From positions 12,338,001 through 12,402,000 of the forward strand of contig JBHGNT010000006.1 of NCBI GenBank assembly GCA_043228905.1: a stretch of DNA of 64,000 nucleotides. Direction: 5' to 3'. Positions 22,942 through 34,479 of this stretch are shown piece by piece (the stretch's first letter is position 1; every line of letters begins with the position of its first letter). The notes beneath the pieces were generated by a model. The model was not told the origin of the DNA. It made no database searches and saw only the letters and a list, made by a program, of their open reading frames with translations. The stretch comes from Azolla caroliniana (lineage: Eukaryota > Polypodiophyta). A program made the translations under genes and the position numbers.

Positions 22942-23096
22942 TGTTGGGAGACAAGTCCCTCCGGATGGGAAGGGAGAAGAACAGTGCTGATGAACAAACT
23001 CGGCCTTGGCCGAAACCGGATGAGGAGTACCCGGCTACGGAGAGCCGGATGGTGCAGACCCGGTGAGAACCGAATGAGGAGTACCCGGCTACGGAG

Positions 23097-23604
23097 TGTT
23101 GTAGGTTTTTGGGTTAGGGTTAAGGACAATGATAATCATGATAAAGATAGACATGGTGGTTATGATGATGATGGAGAGTATGGGATTGATGGCGAGAGAG
23201 ATCATGTGCATTGAGAAGCATTGCGGGGTGGGGGGTGGTGCCTAGAATGGCTCCACCCCCCTCCCAAGGGGGTTCAACATTAAGGGGAGGGAAGAGAGAG
23301 AGAGAGAGATGAAAAGAGAGATAGATAGAGAGAAATGATTCCTTTTTCATTCATTCCCCATAAGGGGGTTAAATAGTACAAGAGGGGGTAGATACAAAGG
23401 GGTGTAAGCCCCCTAGAGCATTCGTACTGGACACTCACTCATACCTCCTCGTATCCATCCACATGCACACACGTGTGCATGTGTTCACATACGTATCGAC
23501 TCACAATTACATTTATGCCCCCTACACATACACAACAACATTATGATAACATTTGACCCTCGCTCATCACACTTGACTCTCCGTACATCTCGTACGAGGT
23601 AACA
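23097..23604 (-). repeat. LARD-1 left LTR (L type)
   Basis: 508 bp, plus strand TGTTGTAGG...GAGGTAACA. It has telomere-like TTGGGTTAGGGTTAAGG at its left end, a GA tract (about 23294-23310) and a hyphenated palindrome CACACGTGTGCATGTG (about 23466-23482). Confidence 0.92.
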
Positions 23605-25721
23605 CAATATGGCACGCCCGTGGGAGAGTGCCTTGCACGTCGATCCCACATGCCTTGATGATGATATTTCTTTGACGGGAACTTCCATCGGTCCTTTCAA
23701 CGATCAACTCCCTCGATCGGAATGCTTGACTCGAACACATTTGTCGGTCAACAAATCTTCCGCGACACGAACATTCTCGTTCTGTCGACTTACGAACTTC
23801 GTAAAATCATTTGGGTTGTCAAAAATATGTTGTATGTATGTGTGTTCTTCCTTTGTTTTGAGTTGTGTGTGGTCGATCACGTCCATTTCTTTAGGTGGAT
23901 GAGTTTTCAAAATTTTGTATGTGCCCTTTGATTTTTAAATTTTAAATTTTTAAATTTTAAATTTTTTATTTTTGTAATGCCATCATGTTTTTCGAAATTC
24001 TTCGAATGCCCTCAAGTTTTCAAAACTCCTCGAATGCCCCTTATCGTTCTCTTTTTCCCTCTTTTTTTCCGTTTTTGTCTTTTTCTTTTTCTTGCCTCTT
24101 CTTCCTCTTTCTTTCTGTTTTCTTTTCCCGCTTCTCTACTGGCCTTCCTGTCTCTCCTCTCTTCTTTTGTTGTTCTTCTGTATTTGTCTTCCTCTTCCTT
24201 GCTCATTTTTCTCCATCCTCTGTCTTAAGCCTTCTCTGCCTTCTCTTCTATACTCTCTACTTTCTTCTCTGTGTGTTCTAGTTCCTTCTCTGATTCCATG
24301 GTCTCTCTGTCACTATCTCCATTTCTTTGTCTCTGTCGTCTATCGGCCACTCGTGACCGTTGGTTGTCGCCGCTCCTCTATCTGTCGCTGATACTATCCG
24401 GCCCGTTGTTTGGGCGTCAGTTGTCCAGCCTTTCTGGGCGCATTTCAGCCACTCCGGCCATTCCGGCTACATTTCGGCCATTTCTGTGCATTTCAACCGC
24501 CTCGACCGAAACCGGCTCCTTTCCGGTGGCTGCCCTTGTTTTGCCGTCATCATCGTTGTTCCGACCGCTCTTTGATTGCTTGTCCTTCTGGTCCTGCATC
24601 CGCGGTTGTCTCCATCTACATATTGGTGTATCTCCTTCCGATCGGTTGTCGTCTCTATCCATCTATGCCTCGTTTGTTGTTGTGTGTGTTTGTTTGGCCC
24701 TTCGTTTCAGCGTCATCTCCGATCCGGTCGTCGATTGTTCAGCCACCGCCATCGCTCTGGCCGGTTCCGTCTCTGTCCGGGCCTATCTGGCCACTCCGGC
24801 CACTGGTCGGCTATTCCGGTCGCTTTGGCCGCTCCTCGGCTCTCGGTTGCTCCGGCTGCCTCTATTGCGGACTCCATCACCGTCTCTGTCGGTTTCGTCG
24901 TCGTCCGACACCGTCCGTCATCCTGGCGGCCTGTTTGCTTCCCTGACCTTGTCTGGCCCTCCGGCCGCGCCGACTGCTGTCGGTTGGTGATGACCGTTCC
25001 TGAAGCCTCTCTCATCTTCGTCAGCCCTGTCCGGCCGGTCTGCAGTCGCGTGGCCGGTCTGTTCAGTCGTCATCCGGTTGTCAGCCGTTGATATCTGACG
25101 GTTATCTCTCCGTCCGTCGCTTTTCGGCGTCACTGTTGTTGTTTCGGCTCTGTCTACTCTGACAGTTTCCCGGCCATTACGGCCGCTTCGGTGCCAACCA
25201 ACTCTTGTTCTGGTTCCAACTTTTTCCGCGTCGCTTCTTTGGAAACTGGAAACTGTGAACACGTCCCATTCCGGTCCCGCACATCTTGCTGGCCCACGCT
25301 CCACACATTGCGTCTTCCTCCACAGTCTCCTTGGAACACGCACACGTTGCTGCTAACCGCACATTTGCACATTGTCATTTCCATTCTCGCACACTCATGT
25401 AACGCCATCCTTTTGCAACTTGTTTTGCAACTTCCTCTCATGCATTGACACCGTTTTTGTACATCTTGGCCAACATTTCTCGGACATTTAGGGCAAAAAC
25501 AAACCACACAAAACATTCACATATAGAGATTAATTTGTTGTAGAATTGTGCAGCAGTCAATCTTGTCAATCTTCCATTTCTGATTTCTTCCGCCTTTTGT
25601 TGCATATCGCCATCATTACCTGGACATCTCTTACATATCATCATCACTATGCCTCACATTGTCGCGTATCATTCTTCGACTCCGTCTCCAAAGGGGGGTC
25701 GCCTTAGTGGTCGCCAAAAGG
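23605..25721. other. LARD-1 interior, non-coding
   Basis: Strong strand bias: about 24030-24300 is almost pure pyrimidine on the plus strand, followed by GC-richer sequence with many GTCTCTGTC, TCCGGCC and CCGTC words up to about 25200. Long open frames here (for example 24271-24990) are Ser/Leu/Pro-rich products of the composition. The same interior occurs at 39002-40535. Purine-rich AAAGGGGGGT at 25690-25699 lies close to the right LTR. Confidence 0.7.
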
Positions 25722-26229
25722 TGTTGTAGGTTTTTGGGTTAGGGTTAAGGACGATGATAATCATGATAAAGATAGACATGGTGGTTATGATGATGATGGA
25801 GAGTATGGGATTGATGGCGAGAGAGATCATGTGCATTGAGAAGCATTGCGGGGTGGGGGGTGGTGCCTAGAATGGCTCCATCCCCCTCCCAAGGGGGTTC
25901 AACGTTAAGGGGAGGGAAGAGAGAGAGAGAGAGATGAAAAGAGAGATAGATAGAGAGAAATGATTCCTTTTTCATTCATTCCCCATAAGGGGGTTAAATA
26001 GTACAAGAGGGGGTAGATAGAAAGGGGTGTAAGCCCCCTAGAGCATTCATACTGGACAGTCACTCATACCTCCTCGTATCCATCCACATGCACACAAGTG
26101 TGCATGTGTTCACATACGTATCGACTCACAATTACATTTATGCCCCCTACACATACACAACAACATTATGATAACATTCGACCCTCGCTCATCACACTTG
26201 ACTCTCCGTACATCTCGTACGAGGTAACA
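25722..26229 (-). repeat. LARD-1 right LTR (L type)
   Basis: 508 bp, with only a handful of differences from 23097-23604 by eye (for example near 23130/25755 and 23273/25900), so the insertion is recent. Confidence 0.92.
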
Positions 26230-26736
26230 CGGAGAGCCGGATGGTGCAGACCCGGTGAGGAGTGCTCACCGGATGAAGAGACATATTCCTAAATATGTTT
26301 CTGAGAGTCCATCATGGCTATATTTGTAAATAGCCCAAAAGTCATATTAGTATAAATATGACTTAGGGCAAACTTATGTAAAGTTGTTGTTGTAGTTGTT
26401 ATTCTTGTTGGTGCAAGAAGAGAGAGAGTGTGTAACCGTGTACAGAGAGAGAGAGAGAGAGAACGAGGTTGTTGCCTCTGTTGTAACCGCCGCCTGTGGC
26501 GAAGATCGTGAGCACGAGGTCGTTGCCTCCGTGAACTCACTGTTGTACATTCTAGCATAGTGATAGTTTGTAGCCTATGGGCTACCGTGGTTTTTCCCTA
26601 GTTTGGGTTTTCCACGTAAACATCCTGTGTACTCTTCTCTTCTTTGTGTCGTGCTTTTCATTTCCCGTTTTCTGTGTATGATTCTAAGCTCGGTTGTGGC
26701 CGAGCGTTGCGTATAGGGAGCGTGCAGTTCCCGTCA
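26230..26736 (+). repeat. Rest of the Tork-2 5' LTR
   Basis: Continues the LTR that starts at 22942; the first five bases are the CGGAG duplicate. TATA region TATAAATA lies in an inverted repeat at about 26339-26364, and GA repeats at 26445-26461. It ends CCGTCA at 26736. Confidence 0.9.
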
Positions 26737-26765
26737 AGTGGTACCAGAGCGAAACGACATAGAAA

Positions 26766-29700
26766 ATGGACGATTCGTTGGGAGGCATGTTCAAGCTCAC
26801 CGGCTCCAACTATTCGGTGTGGAAGTCGAAGATGAGGGACATGCTCGTGGTTAAAGACCTCTGGCTGCCGGTTCAGTTCGGGGACAAGAGACCGGACAAA
26901 ATCGACGCCGCGATATGGGAGGTGATGCACATGAAGACAACGGCGTACATACGGTGCTTCATCGACATGAGCCTGTACAACAACTTCAATGAAGAGAGCA
27001 AGGCTCATGAGCTCTGGGAGAAGATCGGCATAATGTTTCAAAACAAAAATGTTGTTAATCAGGTTTCGGTATTCCGGAAGCTAGTAAGACTCCGGTACCA
27101 AGATGGCTCCAGCATGGCGGAGCACATGAATGCCTTTCAGGGGCTGATACACCAGGCAACATCATTGGAAGTACCTCTCGCTGACGAGGTACTAGCGCTA
27201 CTCCTGCTCGGTTCCCTCCCGGATAGTTGGGAGACGTTGGTTGTCACTTTGGGCAAAGCCGGGCCGGAAGGAAAGCGAGTATCCCTAGCAAGAGTAAAGT
27301 CGAGCTTGCTAGATGAGGAGGTGCGTCGGAAAGATAAAGATACGAGCTCCGACTCCAATGCGCTCCTTACCAAATCGGAACGTGGAGGACAAAGTAACCG
27401 TAGTCCCCAGAACCGTGAAAAGTCGGGGACACAGTCAAAGTCAAGGGGGAGACCTACTTGCTTCTATTGCGGCAAGCCGGGACACTTCCAGAAGAACTGT
27501 CGGCATTTCCGAAAGGACAAGGAAACCGACGGTACTGATTCGAAGCGGATACCGGACCTGAACGGTAAAGACCGGAGGGGAACGGACTGGAAGGGGACGA
27601 CAGCAATCGCGGCAAGTGAAGAAGAGTTGATGCTCATCACTGAGGAAAGTGAGATAAACCTTGCCGGCGACGAGATGACCTGGGTGGTCTAGTCCGGAGC
27701 GTCGTTCCACCTTACCCCGGACCGAAAATGCGTCTCATCCTACTCAGCCGGTGATCACGGATGTGTCCGGATGGGGAATGAAGGTATATGCCGAATTGTC
27801 GGCATAGGAGACGTGTGGCTAACAACACCAACCGGATGCAAGTTGTTGCTGAAGGATGTTCGACATGTTCCGGAGGTTTGTCTGAACCTGATATCAGCCG
27901 GTCGGCTAGATGATGAAGGCTACACGGGTAGCATCCGGAACGGTGTCATGAAGTTTAGCAAAGGGAGCCTGATTGTGGCTCGGGCCCGGAAGGTCAACAC
28001 ACTGTACCTGATGAATGCCCGGTTATGTCCGGAAGAAGTGAACGTGGCATCCGACACTGCCGGTGAGCTGTGGCACAAGAGGTTGTGTCATATGAGTGAG
28101 AAGGGGATGAAGAGGCTTGCTGACGACAACCTCATTCCAGTGAAGAACGTGCACTTGGAGAAGTGCACTGATTGTCTGGCCGGTAAGCAAAACCGGACCT
28201 CCTTCCGACCAAGGCCACCGATGAGACGTAATGCACCACTGGAGTTGGTGCATACGAATGTGTGTCAAGTAGACACGAAGTCACATGCCGGAGCGCAGTA
28301 CTTCGTGACGTTCATAGATGACCACAGCCGGAAGCTGTGGGCCACACCGTTGAAGACGAAGGATCAGGTGCTATCCGTCTTCAAAGAGCTCCACGCGAGA
28401 GTGGAAAGAGAAACCGGCCGGAAGCTGAAGGCGGTTCGAGCAGATAACGGAGGAGAATACCGGGGGCAGTTCGAGGAGTACTGCCGCTCGAAGGGAATTC
28501 GGCTCGAATTTACAGTGCGGAAGACGCCAGAAGTAAATGGACTGGCCGAGAGGATGAACTGGACCATAATGGAGAGGGTCCGGAGTATATGCTAGCGCAT
28601 GCAAAACTACCCAAGAATTTTTGGGCTGAGGTTTTGTCGACGGCGACATATGTGATTAATAGATCACCCTTAGTACCCTTGGACGGAGACACGCCACAGA
28701 GAGTATGGACCGGTAAGGAAGTATCCTACCGGAATCTAAAGGTGTTTGGGTGTCTCTCGTATGTGCATGTAGCTAAGGACCGGAGAGGAAAGTTAAATCC
28801 AAAGACTCGGCCATGCATAGTCCTCGGTTACGGTGACGATGAGTTCGGCTACCGAGTGTGGGACCTGGTCGACAAGAAGGTATTCCGGAGTCGAGATATT
28901 ATCTTCATGGAGGACAAGACGCTCGCCGACTGGGAGTCGGAGAAGAAGATAATGAACTCCGAGTCGACCGGTAAGGATCGACTCTACGATGAGCAGACCC
29001 AACCGGCAAGAGACCGGTTAGCACTCGAGGGACCAGCCAGTTACGGTGAGGATACCGAACAGGCTGAAGAAGAAGTAGAGGAAGCTGAAACCGGAACTGG
29101 CCAAGACCCCAAATCGGATTCGGATGAAGAGCAAATGGAGGAGCTTGTTACCGAAGCCCGAAGACGGAGATATCCTCTCAGAGAGAGAAGGGCACCCCGG
29201 AGATTTCTGGATGTAGAGCATGTTCTGCTGACCGATGAGGTGGAGCCGGAAAGCTTTGAAGAAGCGAAGGATGACACCCACAGCCACAAATGGTAAAATG
29301 CCATGCAGGATGAGATGGATTCCCTGCATGAGAACCATACGTACGAATTGGTGAGGTTGCCGAAAGGAAAGCGGACACTCCGAAACAAGTGGGTGTACAA
29401 GTTGAAACCGGGAGATGCCGGCAACCCCCCGAGATACAAAGCCAAGATCGTAGTGAAGGGGTTCCAGCAGAAGAAGGGCGTGGACTTCGACGAGATATTT
29501 GCCCCGGTAGTAAAGATGACCTCCATCCGGACGGTACTGAGTATAGCGGCAAGCATGGATCTCGAGGTAGAGCAGCTGGACGTGAAGACGGCATTCCTTC
29601 ACGGCGACCTCGAAGAGGAGATCTACATGCAGCAACCGGAAGGATTCATGGAGAAAGGGAAGGAGCACCTGGTATGCCGGTTGAAGAAGAGCCTGTATGG

Positions 29701-30530
29701 ACTGAAGCAGGCTCCCCGACAATGGTACCAGAAGTTCGACTCCTTCATGGCCGATCAAGGGTACCACAAGATGCAGGCCGATCACTGCATGTTTGTGAAG
29801 AAGTTTGAAGGAGGCGACTTCCTGATACTCCTTCTGTATGTGGATGACATGTTGATTGTCGGACGAGACCAAGTTAAAATACGAATGCTGAAGAAGGCTC
29901 TCAACCGGACTTTCTCAATGAAAGACTTGGGTCCGGCAAGACAGATGCTGGGGATGCACATCATCCGGAACCGGTCAATGAAGCAATTGTGGCTGTCACA
30001 GGAGAAGTACGTGACAAAGGTGCTTCAGCGGTTCAACATGTCAGATGCGAAACCGGTCGGATCGACACTTCCGGCAAACTGCAGGTTATCCGGTAAGCAA
30101 AGCCCGAAGACGAAAGCAGAGAAGGCGGGTATGATGAAGATTCCATATGCCTCTGCCGTCGGGAGCTTAATGTACGCAATGGTGTGTACCCGACTGGATA
30201 TAGGATACGCAGTCGGAGTGATGAGCCGGTTCATGAGTAATCTCGGCAAGGAGCACTGGAACGCGGTCAAATGGATACTCGGGTACATGAAGGGCACTTC
30301 AAATATGTGTCTCCGATTCGGCTCCGGAAAACCTCAACTGGACAGTTTCACCGATTCGGACATGTCAGCTGATGTGGATACTAGCTGGTCTACATCCGGG
30401 TATGTAATGACATATGCAGGGGGAGCTGTTTCGTGGCAGTCGAGGCTGCAGAAGACGGTTGTGTTGTCAACCACAGAGGCGGAGTACATGGCGGCTGTGG
30501 AAGCCGGCAAGGAAATCTTATGGATGAAGG
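26766..30530 (+). pseudogene. gag-pol: Tork-2 gag-pol with four lesions
   Basis: ATG 26766 opens gag (GGMFKLTGSNYSVWKSKMRD) with zinc knuckle CFYCGKPGHFQKNC. Lesions: (1) TAG at 27690-27692 exactly where the protease catalytic Asp codon stands in Tork-1; (2) a 2-bp insertion near 28587 that shifts the frame after the integrase core; (3) TAA at 29294-29296 in place of a Leu codon before reverse transcriptase; (4) loss of everything after GKEILWMK in RNase H at 30530. Integrase DNGGE and reverse transcriptase YVDD (about 29838) are intact. The sequence is otherwise close to Tork-3. Confidence 0.92.
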
Positions 30531-31616
30531 AGCCAGTAGGGGCAAACATGGGGAGATGTGTCGGGCCGGAAAGGCACACCTGGGGAGGAACAAGAGTCTC
30601 GCAAGTGGCCATCGCGGGCCAGATCGAAGCGTGACTACGGGCGGTGTTCGGCACGGGCGGTGCTGAACAAAGGAAGCGGAAGACGACACAAGGGAGGTGC
30701 CGGGAACGAGGTGACGAGTGCATAGTGGACTGCACAGGGTCGGAGTCAGGGGATGACAAGGGAGTCCGGAGTAGGATCCTCCACCCTCGCTTCGTAGATC
30801 TCGGCAGCTCAGTCAGAGTAGCGAAGACTGACACAGGAAGCCTGGGATGACAAGCAGGTGGGGGCGAGGGGACGACGACAAGCGAAAGACTTAGGACCTG
30901 TAGTAGCAATGCAAGACAGAAAGGGCCAAGCGGGCTACTACGGGGTGTTCCTCGGGTGCGGAGGACACCGGTATGCGGATGAGTGGCGATGCACGATTTG
31001 GCCGGGAAAGGGGCCGATAAGGCGTGCAAAGAACCGGAGTGCGGCACAGGCAGTGCCAAACAATGAATGAGGATATGCGGCACACGGAGGTGTTGGAACG
31101 GAAAGGCGAGCGCGAAGACAGGTTGCACGGTTCGGAGGTAGCGCGTAGAAGGCCAAAGGGGGATCCTCCACACCGTTCCGGAGACCTTGGCGGTCCGAGC
31201 TGACATGGCGACGTAAGACCATGGAGAAGGAAGGTGGATGCGAGAAGACGAAGGCAACGTGAAACAACATGGGACGGCAATCAGGACCATGCGAATGGTC
31301 GACGGAGGCCAGGCGGCCCACTACGGGTGTTCCTCAAGCGGAGGACATCGGGCATACGACGGAGAGCGGGGCGTGCATACGGCTGAATAAGCGCCATCGA
31401 AAGTATGCATACTACGGAGATCGCGGCGAAGGACCCATCGATGGGTCGAACAAGCCTACGGGGAGGTAAGCACGAAGGAAGAACCGAAGCCGACGATTCA
31501 AACCGGCAATGAGCCGGGATGCGGATTACGGTTGACCGGTTTCTCACCGGCCGAAATCTCTCACCTTTCACCGGATTTGGCACGTACCGGTGGACGTGCG
31601 GTTTGGTGGGGGCAGA
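30531..31616 (+). other. Interior of element F, 3' part, no gene
   Basis: Purine-rich plus strand with degenerate repeats resembling the F units (GGAGACC-TTGGCGGTCCGAG near 31180, GGACACCGGTATGCGG near 30962). The long antisense frame 31290-30540 is Pro/Ser-rich and reflects composition. A polypurine tract (GGTGGGGGCAGA, 31605-31616) ends the stretch at the 3' LTR. Confidence 0.6.
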
Positions 31617-32496
31617 TGTCGTGAAGAATTTCGGCCAGAGGCGGAAACCGGGAAATATTGGCTACATCGGCGGGGTGCAGCATGTGCGCTCACCCTTGTA
31701 CATTTAGTGTGAATAACGAGGGTGCCTTTATGGCGCCGAAGAGTAGTCAAGTCGGGACAGAGGATCCTATGTAAGTCGGGATTTATCCCACATTGTAACA
31801 CATCCCTCTCCTTGTTCTATAAGAGGAAGGGAGCGCCCTTTGTGAAAGGGTTGCTCATTTTGAGTCGTAAGGGACCATTTTGTGCGTTGTTCCTAAGGTT
31901 AGTTACGTTCTTTCCTTCTTTTCTTCTCTCTACTCCTTCTCCTTCTTGGGAACTCGAGCGGCAGCTATGGCGGGAGAGCTATTAGGTTAACTCTTCTTCT
32001 TCTGTGCGTAGCCATCTTGCAGCCGGGGTTGTATCTCTCCCTGTGGTAGGTTGCTTCTACTCGGCCTCCTGTGCAAGACCCCGCTCGGCGCGATGAGCCC
32101 GAGAGCTCCCCGACGGCGGCTTGGCAGCAGACTGCCGTTGCGACCTAGCCCACCTTAGTCCGGCTCGGAGTCGGAGTTGTAACTCACTCTTGTAGTCATA
32201 TATATATACAAGGTTGTGCATATTTGTGTCTCTGTCGGTGTCGGGTGCTTTCCCTTCCCTGTGTTTCCTGTACATAAGAGGCGTGTGTTGTGTCGGTGTT
32301 GCGTGCGTGTTCTCTCCCTCTCTTTCTCTCTCGCATTTGGTAGCCACCGGTACGCATCCGGAATCGCTCCGGTTCGCGCCACAACCAGTGCATCCGGGAC
32401 CGGAGAGAAGTCGGCTTCCGACACTCCCATCACTTCCTTAGTCCGAGACCCCCGTGGTGCCGCCCCTTCTACATGCACACGCGTAACAGCGCGACA
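31617..32496 (+). repeat. 3' LTR of element F
   Basis: 880 bp, TGTCGTGAAG...GCGACA. The TATA motif of the 5' copy is changed to TATAAGA near 31818. The ACGT duplicate follows. Confidence 0.88.
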
Positions 32497-32694
32497 ACGT
32501 GCCATGTGGCGGCGGTTTAATACCCTATTAATAGGCCACTACGTACCTTTTCAAAGTGCCTGTTCACTCCTTCTTTTTGCATGTGTCCGTTCACTCCTCG
32601 CCCTTGCATGAGTTACTTTGATTTTCTTTGATTTGATTTCTTTTCTTTATTTCTTTTTATTTTTTATTTTTTATTAAGATAATAAATGGTTTTA

Positions 32695-34422
32695 CTAATT
32701 AGCGACCGGTCTCACTGGACCCCTATCCGGATTGTGATCCTTGCCGGACGTTGGACCGCTTGTCGGCGCTTCCGCCTTACCGGTGTCCGGTTCTTTGTCG
32801 CCCTTCACTTGTTCAAATGGGTTTCTTGGCATGTGTCCATTGTATGGTTTGAGTCGGAACCCGTTGACCCATTTACCCAGAACCTCGCCGACGAGTGTCC
32901 CTAATTGGTAGGAACCGTTGAACTCTCGCGTAATCCAGTATGGTCCGGTCCACCGAAACCGTAGCTTTCCTGACATCTTACCCCTCCGGGTCTGGAACAC
33001 GAGTATCGGCTTACCGATGTCGAACATCTTTTCGTTCCCTTTTTGGTGACGATCCATGAACGCCTTCCTTCGCCGCTGCTCTAGTTCTAGGTGCATGATG
33101 CTGGCTAGCCGGTGTTCTTCTAATTCGCACAACGCGTTTAACCGGATAGCTTCCGATTCCTTCTCATTTAGGCGTTCCCGAATCTTTATTCGTAAACTCA
33201 GGACTTGGAACTCTACCAGCATCACTGCTTCTAATCCGAATGCTAAGTGGAACGGTGTTGTGCGGATACTTGTTTTATATGTCGTTCAGTAAGCCCAGAG
33301 TGCACTGTGCAGCTTTGTATCCCAATCCGTCCGGTTCTCATTGACGATTTTCCGCAGGATATTCTGTAGTGTTTTATTTGTTGACTCTACTAATCCGTTG
33401 GCTTGTGGATAATAGGGAGTGCTCCGTTTGTGCACCACCGCATAAAATGTCGTCAAACTTTCCACTACTTGCCCTAAGAAGTGCCCACCTCGGACATCCA
33501 TATCGGCACCCGATGCATTGATATAAAATTTTTGCCCTGGATGCCGCGGTGTTGTTGCGTAGTGCTTTCGCTTCCACCCATTTCGTGCAGTAATCCGTAG
33601 CGATGATCACGTACCGGTTGCCGGTGGTTTGAACGGACAGACAAAATCTAGCCCCCATTTCTGAAATGGTTCTAATGGTAGTACGGGCTGGTGAGGCATT
33701 CTGGCTTGTTCGGTTGGTTGCCCCATTTGTTGACATAGGTCACATTCTTTAGCGTACCGGACTGCATCTTTCAATGTTGTTGGCCACCATAGTCCACTCT
33801 GCCATATTTTCCTTGCCATAGCGTCTCCGGCAAAATGTCCTCCGGCCATGCCACAGTGTGCCTTGCGCAATATTACTTCCTTTTCGTCACTGCGCATTGC
33901 ACGCCGCCATAAGCCATCTGCGCCTTTGTGGTACAGTGTGTCCTGCAATAGACAGAAGTGCCGGCTTTGAACCGCTAAGCGTTTCCTTTCGTCTCTGCTC
34001 ATCTCCTCCGGAGGTAGACCGGTGCTCAGAAATTGGTGCATATTGGTGAGCCACTTGTCTTCCTCTGCGACCGAACTGTCTGTTGTCGTTTCTGCTGTGA
34101 CTCTAAACAGCTATGCATTTGGAAAGTCGTCTAGGACTCCGTCACCGGTTTTGCCGGAATCTAGCCGGCTTAAATAGTCTGCTACTGCATGTTGTATGCC
34201 GGGTCGGTGGAATATCTCGAACTTGAATTCTTGCAGTAGTAACGTCCACCGGGCCAGCTTACCGGTGAGTGATGCTTTGGACACCAAATAGAGGAGCGCT
34301 GAATGATCTATGTGAAAGGAAAATTTCCTTCCCAACAAATAGTGTCTAAACTTGGTGACATTGTAGATAATTCCTAAAGCCTCCCTTTCTGTCGTGGAAT
34401 AATTACGTTCCGCTCGGGACAA
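32695..34422 (-). pseudogene. pol: Tat-like RNase H and integrase
   Basis: Minus strand. RNase H (34422-34111) has NYSTTEREALGIIYNVTKFRHYL and HIDHSALLYL. The integrase zinc region (34041-33607) contains AHCGMAGGHFAGDAMARKIW and CDLCQQ, followed by WGLDFVCPF with the first catalytic Asp. The central core around 33600-33480 is frameshifted. YYPQANGLVESTNKTLQNIL holds the catalytic Glu. The C-terminal part (33225-32695) includes WTGPYWITREFNGSYQL and LKPYNGHMPRNP, typical of the Tat/Athila group, and no chromodomain. Several stops break it. Confidence 0.85.
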
Positions 34423-34479
34423 CTTCCGATTCGCATAATAGACTGGCCGGTACCATTTCAGTGCATCAGTGCGCTCTCG

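Larger units (their letters stand above)
23097..26229 (-). mobile_element. LARD-1: complete 3.1-kb non-autonomous LTR element
   Basis: Two 508-bp LTRs of equal length (23097-23604 and 25722-26229) flank 2117 bp without gag or pol. It is flanked by CGGAG at 23092-23096 and 26230-26234, inside the 5' LTR of Tork-2. A sequence complementary to a tRNA-Arg 3' end (TGGCGACCAC, minus strand from 25716) next to the right LTR supports minus orientation. LTR and border sequences match those next to the Tat-like gag-pol at 38478, the likely autonomous partner. Confidence 0.9.
22942..30530 (+). mobile_element. Tork-2: copia element, 3' truncated, with LARD in its LTR
   Basis: The 5' LTR (22942-23096 plus 26235-26736, about 657 bp without the insertion) is followed by a primer site at 26739 (TGGTACCAGAGCG) and a gag-pol that matches Tork-3. 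The coding sequence stops abruptly at about 30530 inside RNase H. No 3' LTR or target duplication is present, so the 3' end was lost before or after insertion into element F. Confidence 0.9.
20467..32496 (+). mobile_element. Element F: large gypsy-type element, apparently non-autonomous
   Basis: LTRs at 20467-21349 and 31617-32496 (TGTCG...CGACA), flanked by a 4-bp ACGT at 20463-20466 and 32497-32500. It is inserted between pol and the extra ORF of the Tat-like element. It has a primer-site-like sequence and a gag-like ORF but no recognisable pol of its own; all pol sequence inside belongs to the nested Tork-2. The F interior is 21350-22941 and about 30531-31616. A related minus-strand piece lies at 62896-64000. 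Confidence 0.82.

Noticed and set aside
24271-24990. Long plus-strand ORF (239 codons), with others at 24410-24946 and 39366-40547
   Set aside because: Ser/Leu/Arg/Pro-rich products of a pyrimidine-rich interior, open in several frames at once and not conserved in frame between LARD-1 and LARD-2.
30540-31290. Antisense ORF of about 250 codons in the F interior
   Set aside because: Pro/Ser/Leu-rich and low complexity, extending into the opposite strand of Tork-2 RNase H; no domain recognisable.
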